From Corynebacterium sanguinis (GTDB taxonomy: Bacteria > Actinomycetota > Actinomycetes > Mycobacteriales > Mycobacteriaceae), in assembly GCF_007641235.1 (NCBI RefSeq), contig NZ_CP038157.1, positions 992,001-1,056,000 of the forward strand: a stretch of DNA of 64,000 nucleotides, given 5' to 3'. This document shows positions 1 through 8,702 of this stretch, one piece after another. Made by a program: the position numbers and the translations under genes. Each line of letters opens with the position of its first letter. Position 1 is the first letter of the stretch. The notes below the pieces were generated by a model. That model made no database searches, had not been told where the DNA came from, and was given only the letters and a program-made list of their open reading frames with translations.

Positions 1-1227
1 ACGCTTCGCGACGCCTCCGTGGCCGACGTGGTCCGCATCGTCGAGCAGGCCGTCGCCGGCAACAGCGACGCCCCGCAGCCGCGCCCCGACAACTCGCCGA
101 CCCGCGACGTCGCTTCCGAGGTGGCCAAGGCCGAGGCCGCCGGGACAACTGGGGTGGGCGTTGCTCCGCGCGACGCCTCCGAGCGCATGGTGTTCGGCGC
201 CTGGGCGAAGTACGCCGGCGCAGCTGCTGCCGGTGTGACCTCCCCGCTGCCGGCAATCGACGACGCCGTCGCCGCCGAGATCGCCGCGCACCTGTTCGAG
301 CGCTCCGGCATCGAGGTCACCGCGGCCGAGGTCAGCGCTGCGGAAACGCTCGAGACCCTGGCCAACAAGGTCCGCGAGGGCCTGGAAACGCCCGTGGATG
401 GCAACGTGCGGGTGTTCCGGGAGCGTGGTCAGGGCGTCGATAAGCCAAGCGTGTTCGTCTTCCACCCGGCCGGGGGATCGAGCTCGGTCTACGAGCCCTT
501 GTCGCGCCGGCTGGCCAGCGACGTGCCCGTCTACGGCATTGAGCGGCTTGAGGGCACGCTCGAGGAGCGCGCCGCGGCCTACGTCGAGGACATTGAGCGG
601 CTTTCCGACGGGCGCCCGGTCGTCCTCGCCGGCTGGTCCTTCGGCGGTGCTTTGGCCTATGAGGTCGCCCACCAGCTCGGCGACGACAAGGTCGCCTTCA
701 TCGCGCTGCTGGACACCACGCGGCCGTCTAATCCCGCGCCGAAGACGAAGGAGGAGACGCGCAAGCGCTGGGAACGCTACGCGCAGTTTGCCAAGGACAC
801 CTACGGGCTCGACTTCCCGGTGCCCTACGACCTGCTCGACAGCGCGGGTGAGGACGCCGTGTTGAACATGCTCGGCGAGTTCCTCGCCACCACCGACGCC
901 TCCGCCCACGGGTTGGCTGCCGGTGTGCTGGAGCACCAGCGGGCATCGTTCGTGGACAACCAGATCCTGGGCAACCTCGACTTCGCCCGCTGGGCTGGGG
1001 TGAAGGTGCCGGTGCTGCTGTTCCGCGCGGAGCGGATGCACGAGGGCGCGATCATCCTCGAGCCGGCCTACGCCCACATTGACGAGGACGGTGGCTGGGG
1101 GGCCATCGTCGACGACCTGGAAATCGTGCATCTACCCGGAGACCACCTCGCGGTAGTCGACGAGCCGGCGGTGGGGATCGTCGGCAAGCACATGAACGAT
1201 TGGATTGATAATGTCAACCGCCGCTAA
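1..1227 (+). CDS. pks13: Polyketide synthase Pks13, C-terminal part (ACP-like segment and thioesterase)
   Basis: This is the 3' end of the condensing enzyme that joins two fatty acyl chains into the mycolic acid precursor; the gene begins before the window. The frame is open from base 1. A segment that looks like a carrier-protein domain lies at about 200-390. The alpha/beta-hydrolase thioesterase starts near 450, with its nucleophile elbow GWSFGG at 631-648 and a late Asp/His pair (PGDH at 1135-1146). In Pks13 this domain transfers the product to trehalose. The AccD3 start lies inside the last codons (17-bp overlap), so the two are translationally coupled. The ACP-like part does not show the usual DSL phosphopantetheine serine. 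Identification rests on the thioesterase and on the adjacent accD and CmpL1 genes. Confidence 0.93.
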   Translation, partial: TLRDASVADVVRIVEQAVAGNSDAPQPRPDNSPTRDVASEVAKAEAAGTTGVGVAPRDASERMVFGAWAKYAGAAAAGVTSPLPAIDDAVAAEIAAHLFERSGIEVTAAEVSAAETLETLANKVREGLETPVDGNVRVFRERGQGVDKPSVFVFHPAGGSSSVYEPLSRRLASDVPVYGIERLEGTLEERAAAYVEDIERLSDGRPVVLAGWSFGGALAYEVAHQLGDDKVAFIALLDTTRPSNPAPKTKEETRKRWERYAQFAKDTYGLDFPVPYDLLDSAGEDAVLNMLGEFLATTDASAHGLAAGVLEHQRASFVDNQILGNLDFARWAGVKVPVLLFRAERMHEGAIILEPAYAHIDEDGGWGAIVDDLEIVHLPGDHLAVVDEPAVGIVGKHMNDWIDNVNRR

Positions 1228-2752
1228 GCTCGCCGACCTGCGTTCGCGCCTGGACAAGGCGCAGGACCCGGGCTCGGAGAAATCACGCAAGAGGCGCGAC
1301 GACGCTGGCCAAACCACGCCGCGCCAGCGCATCAACGCGCTTTTGGACGAAGGCACCTTCGTCGAAGTCGGCGCGCTCGCTCGCACCCCCGGCGACCCGG
1401 ACGCCGTCTACTCCGACGGTGTGGTCACCGGCTACGGGCGTATCGACGGCCGCCCCGTGGCCATTTACGCCCACGACAAAACCGTCTACGGCGGTTCCGT
1501 CGGCGTCACCTTCGGACGCAAAGTCACCGAGATCATGGACATGGCCATCAAGATCGGCTGCCCGGTGATCGGTATCCAAGACTCCGGCGGTGCGCGCATC
1601 CAGGACGCGGTGACGTCGCTGGCGATGTACTCGGAGATCGCGCGGCGCCAGTTCCCGCTGAGTGGTCGCTCCCCGCAGATCTCGATCATGCTGGGCAAGT
1701 CCGCCGGGGGCGCCGTGTACGCGCCGGTGACCACCGACTTCGTCGTCGCTGTCGAGGGCCAGGCCGAGATGTACGTCACGGGCCCCGCCGTGATCCGCGA
1801 GGTTACGGGGGAAAACATCAGCTCTGCCGAGCTCGGCGGAGCCTCCCAGCAGGAGCTCAACGGCAACGTCTCCGCGGTTGTCGGCAGCGAGGAGGAGGCC
1901 TTCGACTACGTCCGCGAGCTGCTGGCGCTGTTGCCCACCTCAACTTTCGACGAGGCCCCGGTGGCGTGGGCGCCCGCCGACGACGAGCTCGACGACTCCG
2001 ACCTCGACACCTTCATGCCGGACGACACCAACGCCGGCTACGACATGATGGACCTGCTGGTCCAGCTTGGCGATGACGAGGACGTCGTGGAGATCCAGGC
2101 CAACTACGCCGAGAACCTCATCTGCGCCTTTGGGCGTATCGACGGCCGCACGGTCGGTTTCGTGGCGAACAACCCCATGCACTACGCCGGCTGCATCGAC
2201 GCCGACGCCGCGGACAAGGGCGCGCGGTTTATCCACATCTGCGACGCTTACAACATCCCGCTCGTGTTCGTGGTGGACACCCCCGGCTACCTGCCAGGTG
2301 TGGAGCAGGAGAAGGTGGGTCTGATCCACCGCGGCGCCAAGTTTGGCTTCGCCGTGGCCGGGTCCACCGTGCCCAAGGTCGCGCTGATCGTGCGCAAGGC
2401 CTACGGCGGCGCCTACGCTGTGATGGGCTCGAAGAACCTCACCGGCGACATCAACCTGGCCTGGCCCACCGCACAGATCGCGGTGATGGGTTCAGCGGCC
2501 GCGGTAGTGATGATCCAGGGCAAGCAGCTCGCCGCCGTGGAGGACCCGGCACAGCGCGCCGCGATGAAGAAGATGTTCATGGATTTCTACGACGAAACCA
2601 TGACTTCTCCCTACGTCGCCGCCGAACGCGGGTTCATCGATTCCATGATCCAGCCGTCGGAGACTAGACTTGCTCTCCGACGGGCGTTACGCCAGCTTGC
2701 TTCGAAACAGGTATTTGACCTACCCAAGAAGCACGCAATCAGCCCTCTGTAA
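1211..2752 (+). CDS. accD3: Acyl-CoA carboxylase beta subunit AccD3 (mycobacterial AccD4 type)
   Basis: Carboxyltransferase subunit that makes the carboxylated long acyl-CoA extender used by Pks13. The 513-residue length is normal for the family. The N-terminal half has the crotonase-like carboxyltransferase fold with the oxyanion segment QDSGGARIQ (about residue 120). The C-terminal half repeats it, with FVVDTPGYLPG near residue 355 and the KAYGGAY segment near 398. ATG at 1211 is chosen; a TTG six bases upstream is also in frame. Its location directly behind pks13 is the standard corynebacterial arrangement. A third short gene follows after 20 bp. Confidence 0.95.
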   Translation: MSTAAKLADLRSRLDKAQDPGSEKSRKRRDDAGQTTPRQRINALLDEGTFVEVGALARTPGDPDAVYSDGVVTGYGRIDGRPVAIYAHDKTVYGGSVGVTFGRKVTEIMDMAIKIGCPVIGIQDSGGARIQDAVTSLAMYSEIARRQFPLSGRSPQISIMLGKSAGGAVYAPVTTDFVVAVEGQAEMYVTGPAVIREVTGENISSAELGGASQQELNGNVSAVVGSEEEAFDYVRELLALLPTSTFDEAPVAWAPADDELDDSDLDTFMPDDTNAGYDMMDLLVQLGDDEDVVEIQANYAENLICAFGRIDGRTVGFVANNPMHYAGCIDADAADKGARFIHICDAYNIPLVFVVDTPGYLPGVEQEKVGLIHRGAKFGFAVAGSTVPKVALIVRKAYGGAYAVMGSKNLTGDINLAWPTAQIAVMGSAAAVVMIQGKQLAAVEDPAQRAAMKKMFMDFYDETMTSPYVAAERGFIDSMIQPSETRLALRRALRQLASKQVFDLPKKHAISPL

Positions 2753-2772
2753 AGAAAAACGAAAGGTTAATC

Positions 2773-2886
2773 ATGATTTCTAGCGCACTTGACATCGCCG
2801 GCGAAGCTCTCAACTACGTCGTGTGGTTCCTATCCGGCCTGTCCTCGGGTGACCCGCTATACGCGTGGGGCTCCAGCTTCAAGTAA
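2773..2886 (+). CDS. Unknown 37-residue peptide downstream of accD3
   Basis: Short ORF with ATG at 2773, a GAAAGG ribosome-binding site 8 bases upstream, and its own strong hairpin terminator 19 bp after the stop. It begins MISSALDIAGEALNYVVWFL and ends in a Ser/Gly-rich tail with Trp and Phe. There is no Cys and no cleavable signal peptide; the middle could form an amphipathic or membrane-interacting helix. It sits 20 bp after accD3, so it is probably co-transcribed with the mycolate condensation genes. Size, composition and place resemble the known class of short leaderless corynebacterial envelope peptides (PorA, PorH, ProtX), but I see no direct sequence match and the function is unknown. 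Confidence 0.6.
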   Translation: MISSALDIAGEALNYVVWFLSGLSSGDPLYAWGSSFK

Positions 2887-2904
2887 GCCAGGTTACGACC
2901 CTCG

Positions 2905-2950
2905 AAAGCGGGGCACTGACGGCGGCTACCGCCCGTTGGTGCCCCGCTTT
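2905..2950 (+). terminator. Hairpin terminator after the accD3 operon
   Basis: A perfect 12-bp inverted repeat (arms AAAGCGGGGCAC and its complement) surrounds a 22-base loop that can itself pair. It ends in CTTTGGGTTT and lies directly behind the small peptide gene, between it and the convergent DUF3054 gene. Confidence 0.85.
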
Positions 2951-3020
2951 GGGTTTCATTGGGGCGAGCGCGGTGTGGAACCTCACCGTAATCGGCTGCG
3001 CTGAAAAATGGGGCTAACAC

Positions 3021-3365
3021 CTACCGGCGCTTCTGCGCGAGGGCGACGACGCCGCGCCAGCCCAGCATGAGCAGCGCCGACATGGACGACGCCACGATGA
3101 CGAAGGACCAGTGGGGGAGCTTATCGCGGTAGAAGCCCCAGATGATCAGGCCGACGACGAGGGTGATCAGCCAGATCAGCCAGCCGCGGTTTTCGCGGGT
3201 AATCAGCCAGGCGAGGGCGACGCCGACGGCGAAGGGGAGGAAAGTCTCCAGCCAACCTGCGAAGTTGAACTTCATCTCCTCCGTCTGGTGGGCGGCGCGG
3301 GCCAGGAGTGCGAAGGCGGCGATGGCGACGAAATCTGCTGCGATGGCGTAGCTCTTGCGAATCAT
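3021..3365 (-). CDS. DUF3054-like small membrane protein
   Basis: A protein of 114 residues with about four hydrophobic segments (start AIAADFVAIAAFALLARAAH; later PFAVGVALAWLI, IWLITLVVGLIIWGF and FVIVASSMSALLMLGW). Length and spacing match DUF3054 proteins, common in actinobacteria and of unknown function. ATG at 3365 is chosen; a GTG two codons upstream (3371) would overlap the preceding TGA and is equally possible. It is the last gene of the cmpL1 operon, 2 bp behind the UPF0104 gene, so a role in the membrane or envelope is an inference from location. Confidence 0.8.
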   Translation of the reverse strand: MIRKSYAIAADFVAIAAFALLARAAHQTEEMKFNFAGWLETFLPFAVGVALAWLITRENRGWLIWLITLVVGLIIWGFYRDKLPHWSFVIVASSMSALLMLGWRGVVALAQKRR

Positions 3366-3367
3366 GC

Positions 3368-4399
3368 TCACGAGCTTACGCGGGGCGCCGCGTCGGGCTG
3401 CGGTGCGCCGATCATGAACCCGCGCCCGGCGTAGGTGGCGAGGTAAACCACCCACCCGATCGCGGTGATCAGGGCGAAGGATACTCCGCGGTAGATGAGT
3501 GTGGCCGCGGTGGCGTCGACAAGCGGGAGCCCGCCGGCCACCAGGGTGCCCGCGGCGATTGCTTCGACGGTGCCCACTCCGCCGGGGGTGACCTGGGCGG
3601 CGCCGACGAGTTTGGTCATGACGAATGCGAGGGTGACCCCTGCCAGCGTGGTTTGGTTCAGTCCGGGGTTGCTCAGCGGTACCTCCCCGCTGGTGGCCCA
3701 GACGGAGAAGTACAGCACCGCGAGGTCGAAAAGGCGGTTGAGCAGAGTGAGCAGGGCGGTCAGAGCGAAGCGCCCGGCGGACATGCGGATGCGCGAGACC
3801 TCGTCGATCACGGAGATGAGCTTGCCGCGCACGCGCTCGGGAACGTAGCGCACCCACTTTTTTAGAAGCTCGGGGTTGCGGGTTGCCCAGTAGAGGGCCA
3901 GCGTCGTACCGACCGCGACGGCGAGTGAGACTCCTAGCGCCGCCAGCGAGAGAGAGGCCCCGAGAAAAATCACCGCGGCGATGCCGATGAGGACGAGCCA
4001 GACCGTGGACAGGGCCCCAGAGACGACGAAGAACCAGCCGCACACACCCGCGCTCGCGCCCCAGGAGCGCTGCACCCGAAACGTCAGCCACGCCGAGACG
4101 GCGGGGCCTCCCGGGATGGAGGTGGACCAGGCGTTTGAGGCTAAAGTGATGGCGCTGGCCTGGGGGAGGTGTGCGACGGGCCGCTCCACGTTGATCAGCA
4201 ACTGCATGACGGCGGCCATGCACACGATCGACAGCAGCGCGCACGCGATGGCGACGGCGACGGGGGCGGCAGGGGCGTCGGCAAGCGCGCGGGCCGCCTC
4301 GCCGATAAACGAAAGCTCGTCGCGGAACACCAACGCGAGGAGCACGAGCACCGCGAGCGGGGCCAGCCACCTGACCCACCGCCACACTTGCGAGCGCAC
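3368..4399 (-). CDS. UPF0104 / lysylphosphatidylglycerol-synthase-type integral membrane protein
   Basis: Protein of 343 residues with about eight membrane segments. The motifs NAWSTSIPGGPAVSAWLTF (about residue 88) and KLVGAAQVTPGGVGTVEA (about residue 270) are typical of the flippase-like membrane domain shared by LPG synthases and UPF0104 proteins; the soluble synthase domain is absent. It lies 3 bp behind cmpL1, as in C. glutamicum, where the neighbouring conserved membrane proteins are part of the trehalose-mycolate export locus. A role in lipid translocation is plausible but not shown. Confidence 0.85.
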   Translation of the reverse strand: MRSQVWRWVRWLAPLAVLVLLALVFRDELSFIGEAARALADAPAAPVAVAIACALLSIVCMAAVMQLLINVERPVAHLPQASAITLASNAWSTSIPGGPAVSAWLTFRVQRSWGASAGVCGWFFVVSGALSTVWLVLIGIAAVIFLGASLSLAALGVSLAVAVGTTLALYWATRNPELLKKWVRYVPERVRGKLISVIDEVSRIRMSAGRFALTALLTLLNRLFDLAVLYFSVWATSGEVPLSNPGLNQTTLAGVTLAFVMTKLVGAAQVTPGGVGTVEAIAAGTLVAGGLPLVDATAATLIYRGVSFALITAIGWVVYLATYAGRGFMIGAPQPDAAPRVSS

Positions 4400-4402
4400 G
4401 GG

Positions 4403-6742
4403 TTAGCGACCGTCGCCGTGTTCGTCGTTAAGCCGCCTCATCAGCTCCTGGAAGGGGATGAGCTCGCGGTCGTCTGCAACGGACCTGCCGCCGCGCGCGG
4501 GTTGGTTGTCCACCACGGTGTCGGCGACTGCGATGTCACCATTGTGCAGCTCGGTGTGCGCGGCCTCCAGCGCGAGGGGCGCGAGGGCCGGGGAAAGGGC
4601 GTTCGCGCCGGCGGGGACGTGCTCGGAGTGTTCGCCGATCCGTGCGTAGACGCGCTTGACCCAGCGCGGGGCCCACCAGTTGTCCTCGCGCAGCAGGTGC
4701 ATCACGGCGGGCACGAGGAGCAGGCGGATCACGGTGGCGTCGAGCGCGAGGGAGAAGATCATGCCGAAGGCGATGTACTTCATCATCACGATCTCGCTCA
4801 TGGCAAATGCGGCGGCGACGACGATCATGATGGCAGCCGCGGCGGTGATGATCCCGCCGGTGCGCGCTGTGCCGTAGGCGATCGCGCCGTCGGTCGAGGC
4901 GTTGTTGTGGCGGGCCTCGACCATGCGCGAGAGCAGGAAGACCTCGTAGTCGGTGGACAGGCCGTAGAGGATGGCAATGATGAGCACCAGCACCGGGCTC
5001 ATCAACGGCCCCGGGGTGAAGTCGAGCAGCCCCGCGCCGACGCCGTCGACGAAGACGAGGGTGAGGAAGCCCAGGGTCGCGCCGATGCCGAGCAGGTTCA
5101 TGATCACGGCCTTCGCCGGCAGGATCATCGAGCCGAACAGCAGCGCCATGAGGATAAACGTCGCGGCGACCATATAAAGCGCCATCCACGGCAGGCGCGC
5201 GAGCAGCGCCTCGATGGACTCGACCTCCATCGCGGGTGTGCCCGAGACGTACAGCTCAACGCCCTCCGGGGCTTCAATCGCGCGCATTTGCTTGACGACG
5301 TCCGCCCCACCGTTGCGGTCCTCAAGCGGCGCCGACAGGATCGTCGTCCCGTCCTGCGTCGGGTGCGAGGGAGCAAGCGGTTTTGCCAGGCCGGTGATCT
5401 GGCGCGCCTGCATGACGACGTCGACAAGTTGCTGGTTATCCGCACCGGTGACCACGATCTTGACGGGGTCGGTGCGGAAGGCGGGGAAGGAGGTGTTGAA
5501 ATCGTCCTGGGCCTGGCGGGTTTCCTGGCTCGGAGGCAGGTAGGTTTCGTTGATGCCGCCGAAGGTGATGCCGACCACCGGCACGGTGAGCAGGATCAGC
5601 AGCGCCGTGGTGCTCACGACAACGCCCTTAGCGTGGCGCATTGACCACCGCGGGATGCGGTACCAGACGGTGTCTTCGATGCGCCGGCCCACGCGCGCGG
5701 TTTTGCGCACCGACCACAGGTCGATGCGCCGGCCGAGGAGACCGAACAGGGAGGGCAGCACGGTGACGGAGATGACCGCGGCGAGCACCACCGCGGCGAT
5801 CGCGCCGTAGGCGACCGACTTCAAAAACGCCTGCGGGAACATAAGCAGGCCCGAAAGCGCAACGCCGACCATGAGCGCCGAGAAGAACACCGTTTTGCCG
5901 GCGGTGGCTGTGGTGACCGCGACCGCCTCGTCGACGTCGAGGCCCTTGTCCAGCTCCTCGCGGAAGCGCGAGACCATAAACAGTCCGTAGTCGATCGCCA
6001 GGCCGAGGCCCAGCAGCGTGATCACCGACTGGGAGAACACGTTGACCTGCTGGAACTGCGCCAGGATAGCCAGAAGCGACAGCGACCCGGCGATGGAGAG
6101 CACGCCCACGATCAGCGGCATCGCCGCGGCGACGACGCTGCCGAAGACCCACAGGAGGATCAGCGCGACGAAGATCAGGCCGATCTTCTCGGCGCGGGCG
6201 ATGTCGTCGGCCATGCCCTTGTCCAGGGCGTCGGCGACCGCGGTGGCGCCGGCGATCTCGATCTCCGCGCCGCCGGGAAGCTCAATGGCTTCAAGTGCCG
6301 GTTGAATGGTCCGGAAGTCGCGCAGGGTTTGCTCCCCGTCGCCGGCAAGCCCGATCGCTGCGAACGCCTTGGTGCCGTCCTCGGTGATCTGCTGCGGGTT
6401 GGGGGTGGCGAAGTAGCTGCTTATGCTTTCGATTTCCTCCGGGAACTGGTCCCGCAGCGCCTCGATCTGGCGGTTCGCGGCGTCGAACACCTCACCTTCG
6501 GCGACCCCGTTAGGCGAGGTCACCAGGAGGATGACGTCACCGGAGTTGTCGCGGCCGAAGGTGTCCTGCTCGATCACAGCGGCGGCGGTGGAGTCGGCGC
6601 CCGGGTCCTCCCAGCCCTCCTGCGAGAGGCGGTCGGCGAGCTTTGAGCCGAAGAGCACCTGCATCGCGATGATGATCGCGATGATCACCACGGGGATGAT
6701 CTTGCGGTGGCGGTACGCGAAAGCGCCCCAGTTGTAAAACAC
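4403..6742 (-). CDS. cmpL1: MMPL/RND transporter CmpL1 (MmpL3 type, trehalose monomycolate exporter)
   Basis: An RND-family permease of 779 residues, with one N-terminal helix and a periplasmic domain followed by a five-helix bundle, repeated once. The two Asp-Tyr proton-relay pairs are visible: GLAIDYGLF near residue 252 and GLSTDYEVF near residue 598. The cytoplasmic tail is short compared with mycobacterial MmpL3. The start is GTG at 6742, behind AGGAG at about 6748-6752. It exports trehalose monomycolate across the inner membrane. It heads an operon with the UPF0104 and DUF3054 genes and lies beside pks13/accD3, which supports CmpL1 over other MmpL paralogues. Confidence 0.92.
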   Translation of the reverse strand: MFYNWGAFAYRHRKIIPVVIIAIIIAMQVLFGSKLADRLSQEGWEDPGADSTAAAVIEQDTFGRDNSGDVILLVTSPNGVAEGEVFDAANRQIEALRDQFPEEIESISSYFATPNPQQITEDGTKAFAAIGLAGDGEQTLRDFRTIQPALEAIELPGGAEIEIAGATAVADALDKGMADDIARAEKIGLIFVALILLWVFGSVVAAAMPLIVGVLSIAGSLSLLAILAQFQQVNVFSQSVITLLGLGLAIDYGLFMVSRFREELDKGLDVDEAVAVTTATAGKTVFFSALMVGVALSGLLMFPQAFLKSVAYGAIAAVVLAAVISVTVLPSLFGLLGRRIDLWSVRKTARVGRRIEDTVWYRIPRWSMRHAKGVVVSTTALLILLTVPVVGITFGGINETYLPPSQETRQAQDDFNTSFPAFRTDPVKIVVTGADNQQLVDVVMQARQITGLAKPLAPSHPTQDGTTILSAPLEDRNGGADVVKQMRAIEAPEGVELYVSGTPAMEVESIEALLARLPWMALYMVAATFILMALLFGSMILPAKAVIMNLLGIGATLGFLTLVFVDGVGAGLLDFTPGPLMSPVLVLIIAILYGLSTDYEVFLLSRMVEARHNNASTDGAIAYGTARTGGIITAAAAIMIVVAAAFAMSEIVMMKYIAFGMIFSLALDATVIRLLLVPAVMHLLREDNWWAPRWVKRVYARIGEHSEHVPAGANALSPALAPLALEAAHTELHNGDIAVADTVVDNQPARGGRSVADDRELIPFQELMRRLNDEHGDGR

Positions 6743-6754
6743 GCGTGCTTCTCC

Positions 6755-7471
6755 TTACGCCTGGGCCGAGTGCGCGTTGCTGCGCTCTGTACGCTCGCCG
6801 CGCGAGCTGTGCAGCAGCGCCGTGAGCGGGCGGAAGGGCTGCAGCCAGGCGCCCTCTTCCGGGAGCTGGTCCAGGTTGACGCGCGGCAGCGGCTCGCGGA
6901 AGACTCCCGGGATGTCCTCGAGGTCGACGAAGTCGATCTCCTCGTTGATCACCGCCCACGAGGCGTGCTCGTGGAAGCCGAGGACGGTCACCGGGACGCC
7001 CTCGCTGAGCAGGTCCTCGATGGTGGACATGAAGTTCTGGCCATCCGCCGAGGCGACGACGAGCCCGCGCAGCACACCTTCGTCGCGGCGGCGCTCAATG
7101 TGGGCCAGCATGTCTTGGTCCACGTCAGAGTCGTCGCCGTTCTTCGGCTTGGCAAACACGGCGAAGCCGACGTTGCGCAGCGCCTCGACCCAGGGCCGCA
7201 CGACGTCGGCGCCCTGGGCTGCGATGTTGGTGAACACGGTCGCCTCGGGCTCGACGCGCTCGCCGGTTTCGGCTGTGGCGTCTTCCGCACGCGAGATGAG
7301 CCAGCGGCCGATCGCGTCGAAGCGGGGGCGGTAGGCGGCGGTGGGGCGCCCGCCGAGGATGGCGCCGAGGCCCATGTCAAGGTTCGGCGCATCCCAGACC
7401 AGCAGGAAGCTGTCGGGGCCGGCCTGCGCGCCCGGGGTGTACGGGTGGGTCATCTCGTGGAGGTCGTGCAT
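6755..7471 (-). CDS. NYN-domain protein (Rv0207c-like)
   Basis: Protein of 238 residues with a PIN-like NYN nuclease fold: LLVWDAPNLDMGLG near the start, DSDVDQDML in the middle and GLVVASADGQNF later supply the acidic residues expected for a metal-dependent RNase. The start is placed at ATG 7471 (MHDLHEM), 20 bp after trmB and behind AGGACGAG; an in-frame extension upstream would run into trmB and lacks conservation. The gene stands between trmB and cmpL1 in one direction, the order seen in mycobacteria (Rv0208c-Rv0207c-Rv0206c). The RNA target is unknown. Confidence 0.85.
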   Translation of the reverse strand: MHDLHEMTHPYTPGAQAGPDSFLLVWDAPNLDMGLGAILGGRPTAAYRPRFDAIGRWLISRAEDATAETGERVEPEATVFTNIAAQGADVVRPWVEALRNVGFAVFAKPKNGDDSDVDQDMLAHIERRRDEGVLRGLVVASADGQNFMSTIEDLLSEGVPVTVLGFHEHASWAVINEEIDFVDLEDIPGVFREPLPRVNLDQLPEEGAWLQPFRPLTALLHSSRGERTERSNAHSAQA

Positions 7472-7491
7472 TCTCGTCCTGCTTCCCGGTT

Positions 7492-8262
7492 CTATTTCTT
7501 TACCCAGAGGTACTCGCGGATGACATGGTCCTTGTCCAGGCCCTTGCCCTCGAACTTGGTAATCACTTGGCGGTCGGTCAGAAGCGGCGCTTCGGGCCAG
7601 GGCCACCCCTTAAACTCCAGCATTGGCTCGACGTCCACCAGCTCGTCGATCCATTCAGCGTAATCGGCGTGGTCGGTGGCCACGTGCAACACCCCGGAAG
7701 GTTTCAGCCGGGTCGCGATTAAGTTCAGTGTGCCCGATTGGATGATGCGGCGCTTGTGGTGGCGCGCCTTCGGCCACGGGTCGGGGAAGAAGATGCGCAC
7801 GCCGTCGAGCGATTCCGGCTCGAACATGCGGGCCAGGACCTCAACGCCGTCGCCGCGGATCATGCGCACGTTGTCGATGTCATTGCGCACGACCGCGCCG
7901 AGCAGCTTCGCCAGCCCCGGCTTGTACAGCTCGACGGCGACGATGTTGGTGTCCGCCTCAAGCGGCGCCATCGCGGCGGTGGAGGTGCCGGTGCCGGAGC
8001 CGATTTCCACGATCGTCGGGTGCCCGGCGCGGCCGAACCATTCGTCGACGTTGAGGGGGGCGTCGTCAAGCAGGCGGCCCAGCCGAGGCCAGTGCTCGTC
8101 GAAGAGGGCTTCCTGGTTGTCGGTGAGCGTGCCGCGGCGGAAGGTGACGGAACCGAGGCGCGGGTAATCGAGCCCGGTGGTGAACTCGGTTTGGGGCGGG
8201 CGCCCGGCTGGAAGTTCACCCGTGCCTGAGCGTTCGGTTTGGGAAAAATCAGAATTATTCAT
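7492..8262 (-). CDS. trmB: tRNA (guanine-N7-)-methyltransferase TrmB
   Basis: Makes m7G46 in the tRNA variable loop using S-adenosylmethionine. The SAM-binding motif [15 protein letters not shown] lies near residue 100. The family motif [15 protein letters not shown] near residue 180 is decisive. The start is uncertain: ATG 8262 (MNNSDFSQ) is chosen, giving 256 residues, but ATG 8280 is also possible, and neither has a strong ribosome-binding site. It is the first gene of the trmB-NYN-cmpL1 group and diverges from pckG. Confidence 0.92.
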   Translation of the reverse strand: MNNSDFSQTERSGTGELPAGRPPQTEFTTGLDYPRLGSVTFRRGTLTDNQEALFDEHWPRLGRLLDDAPLNVDEWFGRAGHPTIVEIGSGTGTSTAAMAPLEADTNIVAVELYKPGLAKLLGAVVRNDIDNVRMIRGDGVEVLARMFEPESLDGVRIFFPDPWPKARHHKRRIIQSGTLNLIATRLKPSGVLHVATDHADYAEWIDELVDVEPMLEFKGWPWPEAPLLTDRQVITKFEGKGLDKDHVIREYLWVKK

Positions 8263-8582
8263 CACGTCAATTGTGCACATGACATGCGCAAATGCAAGTT
8301 TCTCGCCACTGCTTATCGACGCCCGTCCCCCCGCCACCTCTCCACCCCCGAACGGGGTAGGGAATCGGTCAACCGACGAGTGTCGAAATGTTTGACTGGG
8401 TAGCGCGTGGCGTTTGTGCAGGATGTGCGCCGTTTTGCGGGGTGGGCGGGGGTTTTGGGCGCCCTAAAACGGGGGTGGCAAACGGGCATGTCGGCGCGGG
8501 TTTTGCGTGTTATGGGTCACTGGGCGGCGGTGGAATGTCGGCGCGAATTGTAGCGTTAGTGCCCGTAGACGCTGGTTTTCGA

Positions 8583-8625
8583 TAGGCTAGTAGCCTACAC
8601 GAAAGTTCTTCGCGGAAACGTTTCC
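8583..8625 (+). promoter_or_regulatory. Two perfect palindromes in the pckG promoter and leader
   Basis: The 440-bp gap between trmB and pckG holds two perfect inverted repeats in front of pckG. TAGGCTAGTAGCCTA (8583-8597) overlaps a likely -10 element TAGGCT. GGAAACGTTTCC (8614-8625) has the central CG of LacI/GalR-type operators and lies about 78 bp before the start codon. The remainder of the gap (8263-8582) is G-rich; I see no gene in it. Regulator identities are not known. Confidence 0.55.
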
Positions 8626-8702
8626 GGGGAGAGCGAGTGCAAGTGCATCACGCTGATCAAACTCCACGACAACCCGACGACAACGAAGGCACAGGAGAGT
8701 AC

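Noticed and set aside
4169..5644. 491-codon open frame opposite cmpL1
   Set aside because: Shadow of cmpL1; its composition is an artefact of codon position.
8500..8530. GlxR site in the pckG upstream region (GTGTTATGGGTCACT)
   Set aside because: Only one half-site fits; the spacing and left arm do not match TGTGA-N6-TCACA.
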